Positions 36,338 to 46,288 are shown, numbered from the stretch's first letter. The stretch is 64,000 bases of DNA from SHZL01 sp031362985 (GCA_031362985.1 JANLTO010000017.1:62001-126000), one strand, 5' to 3'. Translations and numbers: made by a program. The notes: generated by a model not told the origin, from the letters alone.

Positions 36338-37441
36338 ATGAAATTCAGCATCAAGAGAGAAGTATTCCTGCAACCATTGAGTCAGGTCATCGGTGTGGTG
36401 GAGCGTCGGCAGACCTTACCCGTCTTGGCTAACTTCCTGTTTCAGGCCCAGGCTGATGGTACGTTTTCCATCACAGGTACAGACATGGAAGTCGAGCTGA
36501 TCGCCCTGGTCAGCGCCAAGGTTGATCGCGCCGGGGAAATTACGGTCCCCGCGAGAAAATTGCTGGATATTGTGCGCATGCTCCCCGATGGGGTGGACAT
36601 CGGCGTCGTACTCGACGGCGACAAGCTTACGCTTTCTTCAGCGCGCAGCCGTTACACGCTGGCAACTTTACCGGCCACGGATTTTCCGGCAACGGACCAG
36701 TTCGAAACCATAGAAAACGTTGAGATTCAAGAAGATAAGCTTAAGCACCTGCTGGACAAAACGTCCTTCGCCATGGCCAATCAGGATGTTCGCTACTACC
36801 TCAATGGTTTGCTGTTTGAGTTCAAGGACGGTGCGTTGCGTACCGTAGCGACAGACGGGCATCGTCTCGCTGTATGTGATCTGGATGGGTCTGTCAGCGC
36901 CAAGCAGGACCGGCAAATCATTGTTCCGAGAAAGGGCGTTCTGGAACTGGCGCGAATACTGACCGACAGCAAGGACATCGTGTTGCTGGGCCTCGGCAAG
37001 AATCATGTGCGCCTGCAAAAAGGCAGTTCGGCGCTGACCTCCAAGCTGATTGATGGCCGGTTTCCGGATTACCAGGCGGTTATTCCGGTTGGGGCTGATC
37101 GAAGAATTGAGGTTGATCGCGGTTCGTTCATTCAGGCGCTGCAAAGGGCGGCAATCCTTTCCAATGAAAAATACAAGGGCGTGCGCCTGGAGGCCTCCGG
37201 TAAGTCGATGAAAATAGTGGCGCACAATCCACAGCAGGAAGAGGCGGAGGAGACCCTGGAAGCCAGGCTGAATTTTGATCAAATATCCATTGGATTCAAT
37301 GTTTTGTATCTCCTCGACGCGCTCAATGCCATTGCATCCGAAGTCGTTTCTCTGGAAATGCGTGATGCCAACAGCAGTTGCCTGATCACAGCCGGCGCTG
37401 GCGGAAACGACCGGCATGTCGTTATGCCATTAAAACTCTAA
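36338..37441 (+). CDS. dnaN: DNA polymerase III beta sliding clamp
   Basis: A 367-residue clamp (E. coli 366) of three repeated domains. It starts MKFSIKREVFLQPLSQV and ends with the conserved RHVVMPLKL. It encircles DNA and holds the replicative polymerase. GATAGGAA lies before the start. Second gene in the dnaA-dnaN-recF-gyrB block, 244 bases after dnaA. Confidence 0.97.
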   Translation: MKFSIKREVFLQPLSQVIGVVERRQTLPVLANFLFQAQADGTFSITGTDMEVELIALVSAKVDRAGEITVPARKLLDIVRMLPDGVDIGVVLDGDKLTLSSARSRYTLATLPATDFPATDQFETIENVEIQEDKLKHLLDKTSFAMANQDVRYYLNGLLFEFKDGALRTVATDGHRLAVCDLDGSVSAKQDRQIIVPRKGVLELARILTDSKDIVLLGLGKNHVRLQKGSSALTSKLIDGRFPDYQAVIPVGADRRIEVDRGSFIQALQRAAILSNEKYKGVRLEASGKSMKIVAHNPQQEEAEETLEARLNFDQISIGFNVLYLLDALNAIASEVVSLEMRDANSSCLITAGAGGNDRHVVMPLKL

Positions 37442-37536
37442 GCGCGGCTGAACAAGGGGCTGAGCGCATGTTTCAGCCCGGCAGCACTTCCCGTTTCCCG
37501 TCACACGCTTGCCCTTACGACTGACGGTCACGGTTT

Positions 37537-38598
37537 ATGTACATTAAGTCCCTGCGCATCGAAAACTTCCGAAATCTCAAGAGCGTGAGCATTGAACCTC
37601 ACCCGCGGTTGAATTTTTACTTTGGCGACAATGGGGCGGGTAAGACCAGTTTGCTGGAAGCGCTGGTGGTTGTTTCTCGAGGTAAATCCTTCAAGACAGC
37701 CCGTGTTGAAGAACTCAGCGGTGCGGATGACGGGCCCTTCCGCGTGTTCCTGGAGTCCCGATTTGCTGGACAGGACCATAAAATAGGTGTGGAACGCGGC
37801 GGGAAAATCTGGAAAGCCCGCCTGGACGGTCAAGACGTAAACCTGCTGAGCGTGCTGACACGGCACCTTCCCATGGTGTTGATGGAGCCGAACAGTCACT
37901 TATTGATCAGCGGATCGCCTGACGGTCGCCGGAGATTTCTGGACTGGGGTGTGTTCCACGTGGAACCCTTATTTCTGGATTGTTGGCGGCGCTATGCGCG
38001 TGCACTCAAGCAGCGCAATGCTGCATTACGCTCCAATCAAACGCGCGTACTCGACAGTCTTGATCATCTTTGCGCGCGCTTGGGAGAACAACTTAACACG
38101 TATCGACTGGCGTATTTTTCGCAACTGGCGGCCGCGTTTTGCCAGGGCGACGACGTAGAAGGTGCGCCGGAGCTCAAGGATGTCGCGCTGGAGTTTCAAC
38201 CAGGCTGGAAAGGCGAGTCTTTGCTTGAAGCGCTGATGCGTACGCGGAAACGGGACGCAGAGAGCGGTGCCACCAGCCAGGGCCCGCACCGCGCGGATGT
38301 ACTTTTTACCAAAGAAGAAAAAGCCGTGCGCGCGATATTCTCCCGTGGGGAGCAAAAAAGCCTCGTCGCCAGTCTCCTGCTGAAGCAGGCCGAGTTGCTG
38401 GCGGCCCTGGGCGAACCCCCTCTGGTCCTGCTGGACGATCTGGCTTCGGAATTTGACCAACAGCACTTCGCATCGGTGTTGCAGCGGGCCCTGGCGTGCG
38501 CGGGACAGGTATGGGTCACTGGTACGTCTGCAACCGGATTTGCGCTGCAACACAAGGTGTTCCACGTGAAACACGGGAGCGTTCAGGAGCTGCTATAA
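37537..38598 (+). CDS. recF: Recombination mediator RecF
   Basis: A 353-residue SMC-like ATPase that loads RecA at single-strand gaps. The Walker A GDNGAGKTS lies at about 30-38, the signature motif in FSRGEQKSL and the Walker B in VLLDDLASEFD. The coding sequence contains two parS-like ParB sites (37952-37967 and 38558-38573), which set the residue runs VFHVEP and VFHVKHG; the second is near the C-terminus. Confidence 0.95.
   Translation: MYIKSLRIENFRNLKSVSIEPHPRLNFYFGDNGAGKTSLLEALVVVSRGKSFKTARVEELSGADDGPFRVFLESRFAGQDHKIGVERGGKIWKARLDGQDVNLLSVLTRHLPMVLMEPNSHLLISGSPDGRRRFLDWGVFHVEPLFLDCWRRYARALKQRNAALRSNQTRVLDSLDHLCARLGEQLNTYRLAYFSQLAAAFCQGDDVEGAPELKDVALEFQPGWKGESLLEALMRTRKRDAESGATSQGPHRADVLFTKEEKAVRAIFSRGEQKSLVASLLLKQAELLAALGEPPLVLLDDLASEFDQQHFASVLQRALACAGQVWVTGTSATGFALQHKVFHVKHGSVQELL
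37952..37967. promoter_or_regulatory. parS: Candidate parS ParB-binding site 1
   Basis: TGTTCCACGTGGAACC is one base from the palindromic parS form TGTTCCACGTGGAACA, centred on CACGTG. It lies inside recF, about 1.8 kb from the proposed origin, where Pseudomonas parS sites also cluster. Confidence 0.75.
38558..38573. promoter_or_regulatory. parS: Candidate parS ParB-binding site 2
   Basis: TGTTCCACGTGAAACA matches the chromosomal parS consensus TGTTNCACGTGAAACA at every base. It lies in the last codons of recF, 25 bases before its stop, and 606 bases from site 1. Confidence 0.85.
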
Positions 38599-38718
38599 TT
38601 CCGGCTCTTGATAACTCCGTGCTAATGTCGCAAAACGGCAAACTTGAAGGCCGGTTAACTGCCCGGGTTCACACCCAAAAACTGTTGCTCCCCGCTTTAG
38701 CCGGGACGGGACTCGATC

Positions 38719-41121
38719 ATGACTGATACAGAATATAGCTCCAAGAATATCAAGGTTCTTAAAGGTCTCGATGCTGTACGCAAGCGCCCCGGAATGTACA
38801 TCGGCGACACCGATGACGGTACCGGTTTGCATCACATGGTGTTTGAGGTCGTTGACAACTCGATTGACGAAGCACTGGCCGGGCACTGCGATTACATCAA
38901 CGTAACCATTCACGCTGACGATGCAGTCAGCGTCTCGGATAACGGCCGCGGCATACCGGTTGACATGCATGCCGAGGAGGGCCGTTCCGCTGCCGAAGTC
39001 ATCATGACCGTATTGCACGCCGGTGGTAAATTTGATGACGACTCATACAAGGTATCCGGCGGCTTGCACGGGGTGGGTGTGTCCGTGGTCAATGCCTTGT
39101 CCGAAGAGTTATTGCTGCGAGTCCGTCGTAATGGTCATGTGTGGCGGCAAACGTATCACATGGGTGTGCCGCTGGAACCACTCAAAGCCACTGGAGACAG
39201 TGGTAAGACCGGCACAAAAATTTACTTTAGGCCCAGTCACGAAATTTTTGGCAACCCGGTATTTCACTATGAAATACTGGCCAAACGCCTGCGTGAGCTC
39301 AGTTTTCTCAATTCGGGTGTACGCATTGAGATCAAAGACGAGCGCACGAACAAATCGGATGTCTTTGAATATAAAGGAGGAATTAAGTCTTTCGTGGAGC
39401 ATCTGGGGCGCAACAAGAACCCGTTGCACCCCACCGTGATGTATTTTCACGCGGACTCCAGCGGCGTGGTTGTGGAAGCTGCGATGCAATGGACCGATGC
39501 CTACCAGGAAGCGGTATTTTGTTTTACTAACAACATTCCGCAGAAAGACGGTGGGTCTCATCTTGCCGGGTTTCGCGCAGCCCTGACCCGCACCCTGAAC
39601 CAGTACATAGAAGAATCCGGCATCGCCAAGCGCGACAAGATAACTACTGCGGGGGATGACACGCGCGAGGGTTTGATCGCGGTACTTTCGGTCAAGATCT
39701 CCGATCCCAAGTTTTCCTCGCAGACCAAGGACAAATTGGTTTCCTCCGATGTAAAACCCGTGGTGGAGTCGGTCATCAGCGCCTGTTTGCGCGACTTTCT
39801 GCTGGAAAATCCCGGTGAGGCCAAGACCATTACGGCCAAGGTCGTGGAGGCCGCACGTGCGCGTGAAGCGGCGCGAAAGGCACGGGAAATGACGCGCCGG
39901 AAAGGGGTTTTGGACATAGCCGGCCTGCCGGGAAAACTGGCCGATTGCCAGGAAAAAGATCCCGCGCTATCGGAGATTTTCCTGGTGGAAGGAGATTCTG
40001 CCGGTGGATCAGCCAAGCAGGGGCGCAATCGAAAATTCCAGGCCATTTTGCCGCTTAAAGGCAAGATTCTGAATGTTGAAAAAGCGCGCTTTGACAAAAT
40101 GATTTCCTCGGCCGAAGTGGGCACGCTGATTACAGCCCTGGGGTGCGGCATAGGCCGTGATGAGTTTGACCCGGACAAGTTGCGCTATCATCGCGTAATC
40201 ATCATGACCGACGCGGACGTCGACGGCTCGCACATCCGCACCTTGTTGCTGACGTTTTTCTATCGCCAGATGCCCCAACTGATTGAGCGCGGCCACATTT
40301 ACATTGGCCAGCCACCGCTGTACAAGATCAAGCAGGGCAAGCAGGAGCAATACCTCAAAGACGACGCCGAGCTCAATGATTACCTGCTGGCGCGCGCGCT
40401 GGACGATGCGGCTTTTGAATTTGACCCGGATGCACCGGCGTTGCGGGGCGGGGCACTCGAGCAACTGCTGCGTGATTTCATGGCAGTGAACCTCACCAAC
40501 GTGCGACTCTCGCAGCGGTTCGATGCTGCATTTTTGAGTTATCTAATTGATTCTGAAAGATATAGTACGGATTGGGACAGACAGAGAATTGAGCAGTGGT
40601 GTGCGGCCTTGTGTGCCCGGTTGAACCAGGACTCGCCGGACAGTGTGCATTTTGAAATAGAAGTGGAAAAAGGTGAGGAAGGTTTTGACCTGAACCTGAG
40701 TAAGTTCACCCATGGGGTAACCCGCAGCAAGCGCATTCGACAGGATTTCTTCCTCGGTCCCGAATATCGCATGATAGGGCGGCTGGCCGATACGTTGTTC
40801 GGTTTGGTTCAGCCCGGCGCCAGGGTTGTTCGTGGCAAAGCGGAAGAGGCGATCGCCAACTTTCGCGAAGCCTATGACTGGCTGATGGCGGAAAGCAGGA
40901 AAGGACGCACGATTCAGCGCTTCAAAGGCCTGGGTGAGATGAACCCTGAACAGTTGTGGGATACCACGGTCAACCCGGAAACGCGGCGGCTATTGCAAGT
41001 TACCATCCAGGACGCGGTGGCGGCCGACGAGATTTTCACTACTTTAATGGGGGATGAAGTTGAGCCGCGCCGCGCCTTTATCGAGCGCCATGCGCTGGAC
41101 GTGACCAATCTCGATGTGTAG
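38719..41121 (+). CDS. gyrB: DNA gyrase subunit B
   Basis: An 800-residue subunit (E. coli 804) that hydrolyses ATP for negative supercoiling. The GHKL ATPase part starts with EYSSKNIKVLKGL and has DNSIDEA; the TOPRIM part has EGDSAGGSAKQGRNR and DADVDGSHIR. The full length, including the gammaproteobacterial insert before the C-terminus, is kept. TATAAT at 38594-38599 is a possible -10 element. It ends the origin block. Confidence 0.97.
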   Translation: MTDTEYSSKNIKVLKGLDAVRKRPGMYIGDTDDGTGLHHMVFEVVDNSIDEALAGHCDYINVTIHADDAVSVSDNGRGIPVDMHAEEGRSAAEVIMTVLHAGGKFDDDSYKVSGGLHGVGVSVVNALSEELLLRVRRNGHVWRQTYHMGVPLEPLKATGDSGKTGTKIYFRPSHEIFGNPVFHYEILAKRLRELSFLNSGVRIEIKDERTNKSDVFEYKGGIKSFVEHLGRNKNPLHPTVMYFHADSSGVVVEAAMQWTDAYQEAVFCFTNNIPQKDGGSHLAGFRAALTRTLNQYIEESGIAKRDKITTAGDDTREGLIAVLSVKISDPKFSSQTKDKLVSSDVKPVVESVISACLRDFLLENPGEAKTITAKVVEAARAREAARKAREMTRRKGVLDIAGLPGKLADCQEKDPALSEIFLVEGDSAGGSAKQGRNRKFQAILPLKGKILNVEKARFDKMISSAEVGTLITALGCGIGRDEFDPDKLRYHRVIIMTDADVDGSHIRTLLLTFFYRQMPQLIERGHIYIGQPPLYKIKQGKQEQYLKDDAELNDYLLARALDDAAFEFDPDAPALRGGALEQLLRDFMAVNLTNVRLSQRFDAAFLSYLIDSERYSTDWDRQRIEQWCAALCARLNQDSPDSVHFEIEVEKGEEGFDLNLSKFTHGVTRSKRIRQDFFLGPEYRMIGRLADTLFGLVQPGARVVRGKAEEAIANFREAYDWLMAESRKGRTIQRFKGLGEMNPEQLWDTTVNPETRRLLQVTIQDAVAADEIFTTLMGDEVEPRRAFIERHALDVTNLDV

Positions 41122-41152
41122 GAGCCTGACGGTCAATCCCAACTGCCCGGCC

Positions 41153-41626
41153 TCACTCCGTTTCCAGACGCGTCTCAACCAGTTCAATCAGTTGTTCCAG
41201 CAGATCGGTTTCACCGTGCAGCAAGCTGGCCTGCAAGCCCATTTTTTTTGCCGCTTTCACCCAGTTGCGTTTGGAGTTCAATAGCACCGTTTCGGCGGGC
41301 TCGGCGTTGTAGCGTTTGAGAATGTCCTCCAGCGCATCGGCACGGTTGCGCTTTTGGGTCAGCATGGAGCGCCGGACGTAGTACACCCCACCCAGGACGC
41401 CACCCGCATCAGACAGCCGTTTACGCACGCTGTTGGGGCCGAGCAGGGCATCATCCGGGCTGCCATGCTCGCCGGTCCATTGATCGGGCTGCGGGGCTGT
41501 GGCCAGCAGGTGAAACCCATGCCGCGTGAGAGTCGCGAGCAGCCTGAACGCACGGTCTCCGACGTCGCTACGCATGATGTCCAGCAGGTCGTCGCGGCTG
41601 ATGAGTAGCAGACGGTTGCCTTGCAT
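41153..41626 (-). CDS. HAD-like protein at the gmhB position, lacking catalytic aspartates
   Basis: A 157-residue protein between gyrB and glyS, where Pseudomonas-type genomes carry gmhB. The layout is HAD-like: a first strand that reads LLISRDD where the family has DxD, a LLATAPQPDQW motif II, and NRADALEDIL...TVLLNSKRNW where GmhB has a VGDSLRD-type motif. The nucleophile and metal-binding aspartates look lost, so it may be a non-catalytic descendant. This assignment rests on position and pattern alone; it could be an unrelated fold. Confidence 0.55.
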   Translation of the reverse strand: MQGNRLLLISRDDLLDIMRSDVGDRAFRLLATLTRHGFHLLATAPQPDQWTGEHGSPDDALLGPNSVRKRLSDAGGVLGGVYYVRRSMLTQKRNRADALEDILKRYNAEPAETVLLNSKRNWVKAAKKMGLQASLLHGETDLLEQLIELVETRLETE

Positions 41627-41628
41627 GA

Positions 41629-43758
41629 TCAGGCGAGCACCGACAGGTCGGCGATCTGGTCAAACTGGCTTTTAAGCCGGCCGAGCAGGGCCAGGCGATT
41701 GTTGCGCAGGGCAGGATCATCATCCATCACCATGACGGCACCAAAAAACCGGTCAACCGCGGGTCGCAATCGGGCCAACAACTGCAGGCTGGCGGCATAG
41801 TCGCCGCGCTGCAGCAGGGGCTGCAATTCTTTGGCGGATTCCTCAATGTGCACAAAAAGGTCCTGTTCTTCGGCCAAATGCAGCAAGCCCTGATGGATCG
41901 TGCCACCAGAACCCGCTGCTGCTTTGCGCAATATATTGCCTATGCGCTTGTTCGCTGCTGCGAGGCTAAGCCCGGTCTCATGTCCAAGAAACAGGCTCAG
42001 CGCTTCGATCCGCGCATTAAGGTCGGTCAAAGTTGCCCACGAAGACGCCATTGTGGCGTTTATTACTTCGGCGCTGTGCCCCGCCTCGCGGAAGTAATTG
42101 CGCGTGCGCTCGGCAATGAAGTCACGCAGTTCGACCAGCAGCGCGGGCTTGACCTCAACCCCCTGGGCGGAGAGTTCATTCGCGGCCAGCGCCAGAATGC
42201 GCTCGAGGGACAGCTCAAGGCGGCCCTCCAGCAGTATTCGCACCAGGCCCAATGCACATCGGCGCAGGGCGAACGGGTCTTTGTTGCCGGTCGGCTTCAC
42301 GCCGGCGGCAAATATGGCGACCAGGGTATCGACGCGATCCGCCAGCCCCACTACCTGGCCCGCGCCGGATGCCGGCAGGGCATCACCAGCAAATCGTGGC
42401 AGGTAGTGCTGTTCAATGGCATCCGCGACTTCAACCGATTCACCCGCATGCAGTGCGTAGTAGCGGCCCATGATTCCTTGCAGTTCGGGAAACTCTCCCA
42501 CCATCTGGGTCATGAGGTCGCATTTAGCCAAAAGTGCGGCGCGCGAACAGGTGGCCGAGTCAAGTTGCAAAAATTCGGCTAATTTCTTGGAAATAGCCGC
42601 TATTCGTCTCGATTTATCACCAAGAGAGCCTATTTTCTGCTGAAAAACTACCTGATCGAGGAATGCCAGATTGCGCTCCAGCGGCAGTCTTTGGTCCTGC
42701 TCGAGGAAAAAACGCGCGTCGGCCAGCCGTGGGCGAATGACGCGTTCAAACCCTTTGCGCAGCTGCTCCACATCCAGTGACTCAAGGTTACTCACCGCGA
42801 TAAAGCGATTATCGACCGCGTGCGCCCTGCCCGGGGCTTCGACCGGGAAAAATTTCTGGTGATCCTGCATGCTGGCAACCAAGGCTTCGTGGGGCACGGA
42901 AAGGAACTCTGCGTCAAATGTGCAGGCAATCGCCACGGGCCACTCAACCAGGTTATTGACTTCATCTAGCAGGGCAGGATCTATGTGTGTGGCCGGGTTG
43001 GCGGCCAGCAGCAACTGCCGGATATGCTCCTTGCGCCGGTCCTGGTCTGCCAGGACCCGGGCCTGCTCCAGCACCGGCAAATAATCGCCTGCGTGCGCAA
43101 GCTCGTGTGGTCCTGGAGCGTGAATGCGATGGCCTCGCGTAGCGTTGCCTGCCGTTTGCCCCAGCAGCGCGCCCGGAAGAACCACGTCACCGTGCATGAC
43201 AATCAGCCAATGCACCGGCCGGACGAAACTGAAGTCGTGGCTGGCCCAACGCATGGGCCGCGCTACCGGCAGTTGTCGCACAGCCTGCTCAAGAATGGGA
43301 AAAATTAGCTCAGCGAGCGACTTACCCGGGGTGTGAACCCGCGCAAACAACCAGTTGCCGGCGTCGGTTTCAAGGGTTTCGAGCTGCTCCACTGCCAAAC
43401 CAACCGAGCGTGCAAACCCGGTTGCGGCCCCGGTCGGTTTCCCGTCCGCAGTGTATGCGGCAGCGACAGCCGGGCCGCGGCGCACTTGATTTTGATCGGC
43501 TTGAACCGTCGGCACGGACCCGAACACCACGGCGAGCCGGCGTGGCGTAGAGAAAGAGCGGCTGGAGCTGGCATCGAATGCCAGGCTTTCCTTTTCCAGC
43601 CCGGCGCGTACCGCTGCGAACAACGCTTCGCGCAACTCATCGAGGCTCTTGGGCGGGAGTTCTTCGCAACCGATTTCAATCAATAAGTCGGCGCCGGCAG
43701 CCGTGGCTTGCTGCTCCGCGCTATGCCCCGGACTCGCCATACGGCTGGCTCTAGCCAT
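41629..43758 (-). CDS. glyS: Glycyl-tRNA synthetase beta subunit
   Basis: A 709-residue subunit (E. coli 689) of the tetrameric glycyl-tRNA synthetase, which charges tRNA-Gly. LLIEIGCEELPPKSL near the N-terminus and GKNLAELIFP-type blocks are characteristic. The start ATG 43758 overlaps the glyQ stop by 8 bases; an earlier in-frame start at 43821 and a later Met at 43740 also exist. Coupled to glyQ. Confidence 0.94.
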   Translation of the reverse strand: MARASRMASPGHSAEQQATAAGADLLIEIGCEELPPKSLDELREALFAAVRAGLEKESLAFDASSSRSFSTPRRLAVVFGSVPTVQADQNQVRRGPAVAAAYTADGKPTGAATGFARSVGLAVEQLETLETDAGNWLFARVHTPGKSLAELIFPILEQAVRQLPVARPMRWASHDFSFVRPVHWLIVMHGDVVLPGALLGQTAGNATRGHRIHAPGPHELAHAGDYLPVLEQARVLADQDRRKEHIRQLLLAANPATHIDPALLDEVNNLVEWPVAIACTFDAEFLSVPHEALVASMQDHQKFFPVEAPGRAHAVDNRFIAVSNLESLDVEQLRKGFERVIRPRLADARFFLEQDQRLPLERNLAFLDQVVFQQKIGSLGDKSRRIAAISKKLAEFLQLDSATCSRAALLAKCDLMTQMVGEFPELQGIMGRYYALHAGESVEVADAIEQHYLPRFAGDALPASGAGQVVGLADRVDTLVAIFAAGVKPTGNKDPFALRRCALGLVRILLEGRLELSLERILALAANELSAQGVEVKPALLVELRDFIAERTRNYFREAGHSAEVINATMASSWATLTDLNARIEALSLFLGHETGLSLAAANKRIGNILRKAAAGSGGTIHQGLLHLAEEQDLFVHIEESAKELQPLLQRGDYAASLQLLARLRPAVDRFFGAVMVMDDDPALRNNRLALLGRLKSQFDQIADLSVLA

Positions 43759-44644
43759 GCTGGGAAGTTCCGAGACCGGGAAACCCCATAGCCTCGCGGC
43801 GCTGGTAGTAGGTTTCCGCAACGCGCTTGGCTAATTCACGCACCCGCAGAATGTAACGCTGGCGCTCGGTTACCGAGATTGCGCGGCGTGCATCCAGCAG
43901 GTTAAAGGTATGTGACGCCTTCAGTACCTGTTCGTATGCCGGCAGTGGCAGACCGAGATCCACCAATTTTCGGGCTTCCTGCTCACAGGTGTCGAACCAG
44001 GCGAACAGGGCAGTAACATTGGCATGCTCGAAATTGTAGTGCGACTGCTCGATCTCATTTTGCAGAAAGACTTCACCATACGTGACATTGCGCCCACCGA
44101 CCTTGGTCCACACCAGGTCGAAGACAGTGTCTACGCCCTGCAGGTACATCGCCAAACGCTCGGTTCCGTAGGTAATCTCACCGAGTACCGGCCGACACTC
44201 AAGGCCCCCGGTCTGTTGGAAATAGGTGAATTGGGTCACCTCCATGCCATTGAGCCAGACTTCCCAACCCAGGCCCCAGGCCCCCAGCGTGGGCGATTCC
44301 CAGTTGTCTTCGACAAAGCGGATATCATGCACTCTTGGATCGATATGAACCGCTGCCAGCGAGTCCAGGTATAGTTCCTGGATATTTTCCGGCGCAGGCT
44401 TCATCACCACCTGGAACTGGTAGTAATGCTGCATGCGATTGGGATTTTGGCCATAACGTCCGTCGGTGGGACGGCGACACGGCTGCACATAAGCGGCATT
44501 CCAGGGCTCGGGTCCTATGGATCGCAGAAAAGTGGCAGGATGAAACGTGCCCGCCCCAACCTCCAGGTCCAAAGGCTGGATCAGAACGCACCCTTGCTCA
44601 GACCAAAAGTTGCTTAGCTGCCCAATAAAATCCTGGAATGTCAT
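43751..44644 (-). CDS. glyQ: Glycyl-tRNA synthetase alpha subunit
   Basis: A 297-residue catalytic subunit (E. coli 303). It starts MTFQDFIGQLSNFW and has CVLIQPLDLEVGAGTFHP, the class II motif region. ATG 44644 is preceded by AGGA at about 9 bases, which favours it over the longer start at 44671 that would overlap nfeD. Operon order glyQ-glyS on the minus strand, with nfeD upstream. Confidence 0.95.
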   Translation of the reverse strand: MTFQDFIGQLSNFWSEQGCVLIQPLDLEVGAGTFHPATFLRSIGPEPWNAAYVQPCRRPTDGRYGQNPNRMQHYYQFQVVMKPAPENIQELYLDSLAAVHIDPRVHDIRFVEDNWESPTLGAWGLGWEVWLNGMEVTQFTYFQQTGGLECRPVLGEITYGTERLAMYLQGVDTVFDLVWTKVGGRNVTYGEVFLQNEIEQSHYNFEHANVTALFAWFDTCEQEARKLVDLGLPLPAYEQVLKASHTFNLLDARRAISVTERQRYILRVRELAKRVAETYYQRREAMGFPGLGTSQHG

Positions 44645-44660
44645 GGGAATTCCTGGAACG

Positions 44661-45110
44661 TCATTGCTCAACTGGCTCCACTACGAAAATCACTCCCTCA
44701 ACGCCAACCACCCGAACGCGTCTGCCCGATGGCAGGTCGGGACCTTTCACGCGCCAGGTGGAGTCGTCTACCACGACCTTTCCTATGCCATTGACAATGG
44801 GGTGATCCAGCGTAAAGACACGATTGGCGTATTGCAGGCCGCGCTGGTTCAACAAGGGCTGATCGGAAACCCGCGGGCGGGTTTCCCGATACTTGCGCCA
44901 GGCGAGCACGGCCACGATCGAAAGTATACCAAACAGCACCAATTGCATTTCTATGGTCAAGACAGGAATAACCAGCAGCAGCAAACCTACCGCTGCTGCG
45001 GCGAAACCAAGCCAAAGAAAGAAAAACACCGGGCTGGTCAATTCCAGGATTAGCAACACACCTGCCAGCACCCACCAATGCCAAAAAACTACCTGTTCGG
45101 TCCAGTGCAT
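44661..45110 (-). CDS. NfeD-like membrane protein
   Basis: A 149-residue protein with N-terminal hydrophobic segments (about 5-25 and 28-65) and a C-terminal OB-fold NfeD domain (GKVVVDDSTWRVKG...VVGVEGVIFVVEP). These proteins pair with SPFH/stomatin proteins in membrane microdomains. The ATG 45110 has GGAG at 6 bases; a longer upstream frame overlaps qmcA. It follows qmcA by 10 bases, so both are one operon. Confidence 0.9.
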   Translation of the reverse strand: MHWTEQVVFWHWWVLAGVLLILELTSPVFFFLWLGFAAAAVGLLLLVIPVLTIEMQLVLFGILSIVAVLAWRKYRETRPRVSDQPLLNQRGLQYANRVFTLDHPIVNGIGKVVVDDSTWRVKGPDLPSGRRVRVVGVEGVIFVVEPVEQ

Positions 45111-45120
45111 GAAAGTCTCC

Positions 45121-46065
45121 TCAGCGGTCTCCCGCATCCTTGCTGAAGGCCTGCTTTGCCACCTCGCCGATGCCGGCGAGACTGGACAGGATGCTGGTTG
45201 CTTCCATGGGCAGGAGCAGAGTTTTGTTGTTGGGGCCGGTGGCAAAGGCGTGTAAAGCTTCGACATATTTTTGTGCGACGAAATAGTTGATCGCCTGGAT
45301 ATTGCCTGCAGCAATGGCCTGGGACACCATGGTGGTGGCGCGCGCCTCGGCTTCAGCCAGGCGTTCACGCGCTTCGGCGTCCCGGAAGGCAGCCTCTTTA
45401 CGACCTTCTGCCTGCAGCACTGCAGCTTGTTTTTCGCCTTCAGAGCGCAGAATCTGCGCCTGTCGAAAACCCTCGGCTTCGAGAATATTGGCGCGCTTCT
45501 CGCGCTCCGCCTTCATTTGCCGGGCCATGGAATCAACCAAATCCATGGGTGGACTGATGTCCTTGATCTCGATGCGGGTAATCTTGACCCCCCAGGGTGT
45601 GGTGGCTTCATCCACCACGTTTAAAAGGCGGGTGTTGATGACATCGCGCTTGGACAAGGCTTCATCCAGGTCCAGCGCACCCAGCACGGTGCGGATATTG
45701 GTCATCACCAGGTTGAGAATGGCGTGTTCCAACTGGTGTATTTCATAGGCTGCCTTGGCGGCATCGAGAATCTGGAAGAACACGATACCGTCCACGGTCA
45801 GCATGGCGTTATCGCGTGAAATAACTTCTTGCGATGGCACATCGGCCACCCGTTCCATCATGTTGATGCGGTGACCCACACGGTTCATGAACGGGATAAT
45901 GAAATGAAAACCCGGACGCAGGGTTTCGCTGTAGCGACCAAACCTCTCCAGGGTGAACTCATAGCCCTGGGTGACGATGATGACGGCCTTGCGCACCACG
46001 GTCACACCTAAAACGGCGATGACCATCGCCCAAATCAGAGGATTGCCAAAGAAGTTACTTTCCAT
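45121..46065 (-). CDS. qmcA: SPFH/band-7 membrane protein (QmcA-like)
   Basis: A 314-residue stomatin-like protein: one N-terminal TM segment (about 8-27), an SPFH domain (QGYEFTLERFGRYSETLRPG to about 190) and an Ala/Glu-rich coiled coil (about 195-260). It would form membrane microdomain assemblies with NfeD. ATG 46065 has GGAGACC before it. It starts the qmcA-nfeD-glyQ-glyS row. Confidence 0.92.
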   Translation of the reverse strand: MESNFFGNPLIWAMVIAVLGVTVVRKAVIIVTQGYEFTLERFGRYSETLRPGFHFIIPFMNRVGHRINMMERVADVPSQEVISRDNAMLTVDGIVFFQILDAAKAAYEIHQLEHAILNLVMTNIRTVLGALDLDEALSKRDVINTRLLNVVDEATTPWGVKITRIEIKDISPPMDLVDSMARQMKAEREKRANILEAEGFRQAQILRSEGEKQAAVLQAEGRKEAAFRDAEARERLAEAEARATTMVSQAIAAGNIQAINYFVAQKYVEALHAFATGPNNKTLLLPMEATSILSSLAGIGEVAKQAFSKDAGDR

Positions 46066-46288
46066 AATTCCAGGTCTCCAGAATTTGTTACAGAACACAT
46101 CCTGTAACATAAGCGAGCATGAATCGGCGCCAGGCGTTTTACCAGTGTTACGTTAGCAGAATGCGCGGTCGAACGGATGCGCCATTAGTAATTTGCCCAA
46201 GTAGTTTTCCCGGGTAGTTTGTCGGGATAGATTGCTTGAGTCCTGGAACGAGGCAATTGAGTATTGTGGACCGGACGGAATTGCGCAG

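Noticed and set aside
44644..45368. Long N-terminal extensions of nfeD and glyQ frames
   Set aside because: They overlap the neighbouring genes in other frames; internal ATGs have good ribosome sites and give family lengths.
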